Part shown: piece by piece, positions 58,420-64,000 of the stretch | Layout of the letters: each line of letters begins with the position of its first letter | Numbering within the stretch: position 1 is the first letter of the stretch | Assembly (NCBI GenBank): GCA_963921795.1 | Contig: OY997655.1 | Location: 5,056,203 to 5,120,202, forward strand | Direction: 5' to 3' | Origin: Nannobrachium achirus | Taxonomy: Eukaryota > Chordata > Actinopteri > Myctophiformes > Myctophidae | Length of the DNA: 64,000 nucleotides | Made by a program: the position numbers and the translations under genes | Notes under the pieces: model-generated | Database searches by the model: none | The model's input: only the letters and a program-made list of their open reading frames with translations | What the model was told of the DNA's origin: nothing

Positions 58420-58790
58420 GAGATAAGCGACCGCCACATCGCATACACAGACTTTAGAAGGCAATCGTAGCCAAACAGGAGGGAATATGGGAAATGGGAC
58501 AGATCCATGTTGATGACGTGACTTTAGAGATACTGTGTACCGCTTTGCGTGATTTTAGGCCAAAATCTGTTGGAGCAGTGTCCAAAAATGTGTTTTGCAA
58601 AAATCTGCCTGATGGTGGTGCTAGAATGAGCGGTGGAGCTTGTGGTTTGCCAGCTAAGGAGTGTGTGCGCATAGTTTGGCATGGTTAGGGGCAACGGTGG
58701 CCGAGATAAGAGTAGGGCAAAAGTGTGACGTGACGGACAGACTGACTGACTGACGATCAGCCGGTGGAGCTCTTAATAGTAACTGCGACC
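58420..58790 (-). mobile_element. 'GCGACC' element, diverged minus-strand copy
   Basis: In reverse orientation it carries the GCAAAAGTGTGACG, GACGGACAG and CAGCCGGTGGAG motifs of the element head, then TAACTGCGACC. Inner motifs around GAGATACTGTGTACC match 25915-25940. Confidence 0.6.
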
Positions 58791-58844
58791 TGACGATTGC
58801 AATAAAGTATTCAATCAATCACTCTCACAAATAATAAAACTGCA

Positions 58845-58851
58845 TTTTATT
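58845..58851 (-). terminator. Candidate poly(A) signal of the CARD gene
   Basis: TTTTATT on the plus strand gives AATAAAA on the minus strand, about 1.06 kb past the CARD-gene stop codon. Several other A/T-rich signals exist nearby. There is no transcript evidence. Confidence 0.25.
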
Positions 58852-59005
58852 ATCTCAACACGTGTGTCAGCTTTACATCTGTACAAGAGGGGCTGAAATT
58901 TATAAAATCTACAAATCAAATGTACACATGACACTGGATACTGTACAAGTCCTACATTACAGTAGGGGTCTTCATCCTCTGGTCTGTGGACTCTCTGGTG
59001 GTCCC

Positions 59006-59440
59006 TGGACCATTCTCTGTTGGTCCCTGGACCATTCTCTGGTGGTCAGTAGACCATTCTCTGTTGGTCAGTAGACCATTCTCTGGTGGTCAGTACAGAC
59101 CATTCTCTGGTGGTCAGTAGACCATTCTCTGGTGGTCAGTATAGACCATTCTCTGGTGGTCAGTATAGACCATTCTCTGGTGGTCAGTATAGACCATTCT
59201 CTGGTGGTCAGTATAGACCATTCTCTGGTGGTCAGTAGACCATTCTCTGGTGGTCAGTAGACCATTCTCTGGTGGTCAGTAGACCATTCTCTGATGGTCA
59301 GTAGACCATTCTCTGGTGGTCAGTAGACCATTCTCTGGTGGTCAGTATAGACCATTCTCTGGTGGTCAGTATAGACCATTCTCTGGTGGTCAGTAGACCA
59401 TTCTCTGGTGGTCCCTGGACCATTCTCTGGTGGTCCACCA
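59006..59440. repeat. 22-24-bp minisatellite
   Basis: About 18-20 units of GACCATTCTCTGGTGGTCAG + TA or TATA, starting from a hAT-like end (GGGGTCTTCATCCTCTGGTC) at about 58967. It could lie in the 3' UTR of the CARD gene. Confidence 0.9.
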
Positions 59441-59782
59441 TACCAGGCAGCATCAAAATGAGTTCAATGTATTCCACATATCATATTCAGGAACCCCCGC
59501 CCTACCCCCTTCAATTCCATCAAGTGGAATTTAAAATGGAAGCTCGTTTGGCTTCTTCCTGTTCAACGTTGTCACAGGCTGTCAAAGAATGAATTGATGA
59601 GTGAATTACAATAAGCAATGAAAACATGAGGTAATAAATCAATTGCATAGCAATAGTAATCTAGGATCACAGAAATTAAGATCATTCTGTCAATATTTTT
59701 CTCTCTGTACAATCTAGCACAAACTAGTCATACAAAGTGGACTGGTTGTTGTCTCTTCATTCATCTTCACTGACGGTTTATC

Positions 59783-59870
59783 CGCCAGGATCTTCTGTTG
59801 GAAGGTGTTCAGCTGCCAGGACCTTCTGCTGGAAGGTGTTCAACTGCCAGGACCTTCTGTTGGAAGGTGA
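59783..59870. repeat. Three-unit ~35-bp tandem repeat
   Basis: CCAGGATCTTCTGTTGGAAG, CCAGGACCTTCTGCTGGAAG and CCAGGACCTTCTGTTGGAAG are spaced 34-35 bp apart, just downstream of the CARD-gene stop on the minus strand. Confidence 0.8.
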
Positions 59871-59914
59871 AAATAGAATAAAATAAATATCTTGTCACAC
59901 AGACCTCCAACAGA

Positions 59915-60204
59915 CTAGACAGAAAAGGGGATTTGATTTTGAAGTGTTTTTTTTTTACCCAGCTCTTGGAGAAGACCCGACTCGTGCTTCTGCAGAGCCT
60001 GATAGAAGGCTGTTGTGGCTGCCGTTCCTTTCACGTGAACATGGAGAAGCAGGATCCTCATCTGAGCTGGTCTGGTGGTCGTGTTGCAGATCTCTCTATA
60101 AGTCTCAAGTGTGACAACGCCCTTTCCAAAGAGGTCGTCTGCGATGCTCAGAGCCGCTGTGACGCGTTGAATTAGATCTCCCCAGTTCTTCATCACAAAG
60201 TCAG
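59915..60204 (-). CDS. CARD gene, last coding exon (CARD 2)
   Basis: The acceptor is a pyrimidine-rich stretch ending ATGAAAG|CTGAC. The exon encodes DFVMKNWGDLIQRVTAALSI, then ADDLFGKGVVTLETYREICN, TTTRPAQMRILLLHVHVKGT and AATTAFYQALQKHESGLLQE, followed by about 15 residues and a stop. The helix pattern ('LIQRV...IAD.L......T.E.Y..I....T...QMR.L......G....AFY..L..HE..L...L') is the classic fish CARD. It starts in phase with two bases completing the codon begun in the 39-bp exon. Confidence 0.8.
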
Positions 60205-63200
60205 CTTTCATGAAAAAAGAAAACAATTTAGACTAAAATGGTACTTGAATTCTGATAAATAGAGGTTTAATGAACTTGTTAAAGGTTAATGACACTGATG
60301 AAAGACACGTTCAGAACACCACATTAATACATGTATTGTCCATTTGATTACTGATTTGGGAGTGTGTCTGTAATTCAAAATGTACTTGAGTAAAAGTATG
60401 AAAGTGTTGGCATCAAAATGTACTTAAAGTACCAAAAGTAAAAGTACAATATGTTTGAAAATAGCCGATCTACAAGCTCAAAACGCGTTTGCGATGCGAC
60501 ACGCTGTGAGCTTGTAGATCTGCTATTTTCAAATTGCTAAGGTATAAAATAGGGCTACGGTGGTTTATGTATGTTTTATAATATCATAGTTTATATCTAC
60601 AAAGTAGCTAGTAACTAAAGTTTTCAAATACATGTAGTGGAGTAAAGTACAATATTTGGATCTGAGATGTAGTGGAATAGAAGTAAAAGTATTGGAAATT
60701 GGAAATACTCAAGTAAAGTACGGTGTACTTAAGTACAGTACTTAAGTAAATGTACTTAGTTACTTTACATCACTGCCCTCACCCTAACCTTAACCTCCGT
60801 GGAGTGAGTCGCTAACCCTCCAGTCCAAATGATGGGCGTTCGCAAAAGCGAGATTTCCCCACTGATTTTCCCCCTTGGGATAATAAAGGTATCATCTATT
60901 CTTATCTGTAGTGCATGGTTTTATTTCAGGGTCAAACATAAAGGTCAGAGAGTAAAGATCTTACCTGTCTGGCTGGTCTGAGGTTCTTTCACAGCTGATG
61001 AACCTGAGACAAAACAACAATCAGTTTATACTGGAACAGAAATGACTTTCATGTTCATGATGTGAAGAAAACAATAAGCTTCTAAAGCCACAAATGCATC
61101 AAACACTATGATGCAGCTCAGACGCTATATTCATTGAACTAAGCCCCTTTTCCACTGACATGACCCAACACCACACCACTCCACACCGCCCACTTGTGCC
61201 AGGTTTTCCACTACAAGGACCTGGGTAGAGTGGTGTGAAATTGGTACTAAACGTGGTACTAAAAAGTATCCAATCCAGAGTAGGTTTGAGCTAGGCCAAA
61301 CAGGGGCAAACACTTTATAATGACTGATCACTCACTGACTTTTCATTAAGACTACCAGGATATAGTTTTAATACATGATAATAGATTCTATTGTGCTATA
61401 ATAACTGTTATAATCTATTATAGTGTATTATAATTATCATAGTGATATATTAATACGTTATAGTGTATTATAATCACAGTTATAATCCATTATATTGTAT
61501 TATAATTAGGATAGTTAGTTGTAATACAAATGTATATTGTATTATAAACACAGTTAAAGCTGCAGTCAAAAAGGGGCTGAGCAAGTTCCATATAGAGACA
61601 GTGGTGTGTGTGTCACAAAGAATCAGCCTTTTTCTTTTTTACCTGGCAGCTCAAAAGAAGATCCCAGTAATTCCTCCATGACATCAGGTTGATGCTCATG
61701 TAGGCCTTTGAACAAGGCTTCTGCACATGCATCGCTGCTCACACTGTCCAGGATCCTCCTCATGCGGTCTCGGTCTGTGGTCTCAGCACGGACTCTGGCG
61801 GCCAAACCAGCAGGGAACCCCCAGCTTATCAGGTCATCAACGATGTCATCCACGGTCTTGACGTTTCTGACCAAAGACCCCCGATTCGTGGTGAAGAAAG
61901 CCCTTTTGCCTTTACACAAAGCAAAGGATAACATACTGCAATAAATAATATGTCCAAGATGGTACATTGATAGAAAAATGTGTATACACGGAATTATGGA
62001 TATCTTGTGAAGAGAGTGGGTCTGTGCCTAGAACAGAAAGGCTGTCCGTGATCTTTGGTTCAGGTGGTCTATCAAGTAGGCCTATCGAACAATCAGAAGA
62101 GGGGGTGGGGCTAAGTTACACCAATGATAATAAAAACAACCGAAAAGGCACGGTCGCCTTTTAGCTTCATTCGTATGAAATTGGAATCATTCGTGTGAAA
62201 TTGGAATCTGATTTGTTCCATGATTTGTTCCACTCAGCTTCGCCTCGTGCCACAACCCTGAAACAGTGGTAAATCAGCCAACAACCCATTCCCTCTCATG
62301 GTAAATGACTTACAAAGCAGTGCATTTCATTATTCTGTAACAGAAATGACTTTCATGTTCCTGATGTGAAGAAAACAAGCAGCTTCTAAAGCCACAAACT
62401 GCATCCAACTCTAGACACTAAAGGTCTTTGCACACAGCTGAGTTTTTGGGCCGAATATCGGGGTGAATATTTCGGAGCGTGTGAATAAAGAAATCAACCT
62501 CACGTTATGTCAATTACGTTTGCACACTGCCGCCCGTTTCGTATTTATTTTCTGACCAGGGTTGATTTTTTCAGATTTTCGCAGCTGTCGCACTGATGAG
62601 TCCCTTGCTCTCTCTCTCTCTTTCCTCGCTCTCTCCCTGGCCTCTGGATTTCGGATTTCCAAAACACAACGAAACACTGCAGTGCAGCAGTGTGCAACCA
62701 GCTTCACACTATATTCAAATTCTATGAACTGATTCACTAAGTTACATCATCAAGAATCTGAACATAGAGTTTTTCATTTAAATGTGAAGCTCTATTCATC
62801 CAGTACAGTATTTGTGTTAGAATACATTCTAATAATAGATTGAATAATAACAGCAACAGGAAACTAACCTGCAACCTGCATCACACCTTCAGCCACTGTT
62901 TCATCATCACCAGAGAGGCTTGGTCTTAATGCTGTTGCACCGAACACATCACTCTGTATGTAGAAATAATACATTACAACTCCACAACAAGTTACTATTT
63001 ACATTAGTAAAACTGAATAGACATTCCTAGAGCTCACCAGAATAAGGTGTCGACACCCCCGGGTAAAGACTAGTCTACTCTCTAAGTTCAACATACATTT
63101 ACTGATGAAAAATATCCTCAACACAAGACACTTTCCCAAGCCCCGGGTTAATTTGACTTGCGCATGGAGTCAACACTAAACTCTAGTTTAGCATGAAGTC

Positions 63201-63787
63201 AACACTAAACTCTAGTTTAGCATGGAGTCAACACTAAAACTCTAGTTGTGAGCTGTAATACTGACTCAAGACTATACAAGTCTTAAAGTGTGTTCCCACT
63301 GCAAAATAACAATACATAATGGTGAGCTTCGTTTGCATCGCCTCATTCTCGCCACTCGATGCAAAGATAGGCCTATGCCAAGTCACGTTGTTGCATTGAC
63401 TAAGTAATCATCTTGTGTGTGTAATCGTGCTGCTTGAACATATATTTTGTCTCAAACAAAACCTCAGAAATATCATTAGGTAGAGTGACAGCGTCATGTG
63501 TCCTGTGTCTCTGACAGACCTGTCTTATCTTGAGTATAAAAGTCCAATCTGTCTTTAAGATTAATCATGATCTTCTATTTCATCGTTGTTATCTTCAATC
63601 AGCTCTGCTACTTCTGAAATGTCCCACATGGAGAACATGGTACCTGTAGCCACATTAACCATGTCAGGCTGGTTCCCATGGCAACCATGGACTGAGATAT
63701 TTACCTGAACATGATGTGAGTCACGCTCTGTGATTGGCTCAGACTGATGAGGATACTGCTGTTCTTGAATAGACACTGTAGTCTCAC
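59915..63787 (-). CDS. Tandem-CARD protein gene (3' part, five exons read)
   Basis: A minus-strand multi-exon gene whose last two large exons each encode a caspase-recruitment (CARD) domain. CARDs are death-fold interaction modules of inflammasome and NLR proteins, adaptors and caspases, acting in the cytosol. Five coding exons join with GT/AG sites and matching phases: 63705-63787, 62869-62953, 61643-61909, 60965-61003 and 59915-60204 (stop TAG). The start and any N-terminal domains lie beyond 64000, so whether this is an NLR, an adaptor or a CARD-only protein is unknown. Introns hold a Harbinger-like MITE, a second MITE with a hairpin, and tandem repeats. The exons keep open frames and consensus splice sites, so I read it as a live gene. 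Confidence 0.75.
60360..60775. mobile_element. 'AGTAAAAGTA' MITE in an intron, with inserted hairpin
   Basis: AAAATGTACTTGAGTAAAAG at the left and AGTAAATGTACTTAGTTACT with CATCACTG at the right resemble 33857-34067. Hairpin 12 lies in its interior, and no hairpin is present in the 33857 copy. Confidence 0.65.
60454..60532. repeat. Palindromic hairpin 12
   Basis: TTTGAAAATAGCCGATCTAC pairs with GTAGATCTGCTATTTTCAAA. The inner arm CTCAAAACGCG pairs only partly with CGACACGCTGTGAG. It lies within a different MITE family from the other hairpins. Confidence 0.85.
60965..61003 (-). CDS. CARD gene, 39-bp linker exon
   Basis: Between TTTTGTCTCAG| and CAGACAG|GTAAG. It encodes SSAVKEPQTSQT, with split glycine and alanine codons at its edges, linking CARD 1 to CARD 2. 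Phases match on both sides (two bases in, one base out). Confidence 0.7.
61030..61115. repeat. Intronic repeat, duplicated at 62336-62416
   Basis: CAGAAATGACTTTCATGTTC, TGATGTGAAGAAAACAA and GCTTCTAAAGCCACAAA recur at 62340-62400 in the same orientation. The two copies lie upstream of the CARD 2 linker exon and of the CARD 1 exon. Confidence 0.85.
61143..61577. mobile_element. Harbinger-like MITE C, in an intron of the CARD gene
   Basis: GCCCCTTTTCCACTGACATG at the left and CTGCAGTCAAAAAGGGGC at the right match MITEs A and B, in the opposite orientation. The flanks are TAA and TGA. AT-rich ATTATAAT-type core, non-coding. Confidence 0.75.
61643..61909 (-). CDS. CARD gene, CARD 1 exon
   Basis: The acceptor TTTGTGTAAAG|GCAAAAGG is chosen because it keeps phase with the upstream exon. 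The donor is CTGCCAG|GTAAAAAAG. The exon encodes KRAFFTTNRGSLVRNVKTVD, DIVDDLISWGFPAGLAARVR, AETTDRDRMRRILDSVSSDA and CAEALFKGLHEHQPDVMEEL, then LGSSFELP. The pattern fits a CARD ('LV..V..V..I.D.L...G......A..VR...T...RMR.IL........A...LF..L..H.P.....L'). It is more diverged from CARD 2 than a recent duplicate would be. Confidence 0.75.
62336..62416. repeat. Intronic repeat, partner of 61030-61115
   Basis: About 90% matching by eye to 61030-61115. It is followed on the right by MITE-like sequence (AAAGGTCTTTGCACACAGC) to about 62700, whose type I could not establish. Confidence 0.8.
62869..62953 (-). CDS. CARD gene, 85-bp exon
   Basis: Between ACATACAG| and GTTGCAG|GTTAG. It encodes SDVFGATALRPSLSGDDETV then AEGVMQVA, ending with one base of a glycine codon that CARD 1 completes. 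It is acidic and low-complexity, probably a linker. Supported by splice sites and phase only. Confidence 0.55.
63166..63246. repeat. Three-unit ~28-bp tandem repeat
   Basis: CATGGAGTCAACACTAAACT + CTAGTTTAG three times with slight variation, in an intron. Confidence 0.8.
63705..63787 (-). CDS. CARD gene, 83-bp exon
   Basis: The acceptor TTGTCTGTAG| and donor CATGTTCAG|GTAAATATC give an exon encoding ETTVSIQEQQYPHQSEPITE then RDSHHVQ, in phase 0 with the 85-bp exon. The frame stays open past the donor for about 48 residues (VNISVHGCHGNQPDMVNV...). That region loosely resembles a short segment found in fish NLR proteins, so intron retention or another donor is possible. Confidence 0.5.
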
Positions 63788-63905
63788 CTACAGACAACAA
63801 TACATAGTTACATTACTCTGTTCTCACCTACAGACAACAATACATAGTTACATTACACTGTTCTCACCTACAGACAACAATACATAGTTACATTACTCTG
63901 TTCTT
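63785..63905. repeat. Three-unit ~43-bp tandem repeat over a splice acceptor
   Basis: CACCTACAGACAACAATACA + TAGTTACATTACTCTGTTCT occurs three times. On the minus strand each of the first three units carries TTGTTGTCTGTAG, the acceptor of the 63705-63787 exon. The rest of the window to 64000 holds no exon I could confirm. Confidence 0.85.
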
Positions 63906-64000
63906 CTTGTAGAGCACAGACCAGAACACACATCAGTTACATTGACATGATCTTCCATACAGATGTGTTCATACTGAAGGTGAGTATTTGTGACAGTAGC

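Overview
This window looks like repeat-dominated intergenic and intronic DNA of a ray-finned (teleost) fish. The evidence is teleost-style MITEs with piggyBac-type (TTAA), hAT-type (8-bp target duplication), PIF/Harbinger-like and Tc1-type ends, CR1/L2/Rex1-group LINE tails, a V-SINE-like tRNA-derived SINE, and an NLR/inflammasome-style gene with two CARD exons. I see only one convincing host gene: exons of a tandem-CARD protein on the minus strand at 59.9-63.8 kb, continuing beyond the right edge. Nearly everything else is mobile or tandemly repeated DNA.

Layout. 84-4745 and 39919-49085 are two copies of one segmental duplication, each carrying its own later insertions: a retrocopy and a TTAA MITE in the first; two LINE-type insertions, a 5.2-kb non-autonomous LTR element and expanded minisatellites in the second. 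4.9-10.5 kb is a nest: a Harbinger-like MITE hosts an unclassified element (the 'GCGACC' element), which hosts a GC-rich hAT MITE, and about 2 kb of the nest is tandemly duplicated. 10.5-15.4 kb holds further TIR elements, a LINE with a reverse-transcriptase domain, and a piggyBac-like MITE.

15874-33705 is the standout. It is a 17.8-kb inverted-repeat ('foldback') element with an apparent 8-bp target-site duplication. Each ~8-kb arm is a ~230-bp terminal sequence, an array of ~46-bp repeats and an array of ~172-bp satellite repeats. Between the arms lies a GC-rich core of minisatellites with no recognisable transposase. It appears to sit in the first intron of a decayed hAT transposase gene. 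This architecture recalls Drosophila Foldback and Galileo elements, whose inverted repeats also contain internal tandem repeats, but I recognise no described fish family.

35-61 kb contains hAT-type MITEs, telomere-like tracts, several minisatellites, a Tc1 remnant and a SINE. Twelve near-palindromic 50-80-bp hairpins with a shared arm (core AGATCTACAAGC) are scattered through the window, inside several unrelated repeat families.

No rRNA, bona fide tRNA gene, CRISPR array or bacterial-type operon was seen. Family assignments come from sequence recognition by eye. Target duplications, terminal repeats and splice phases were read directly from the sequence.
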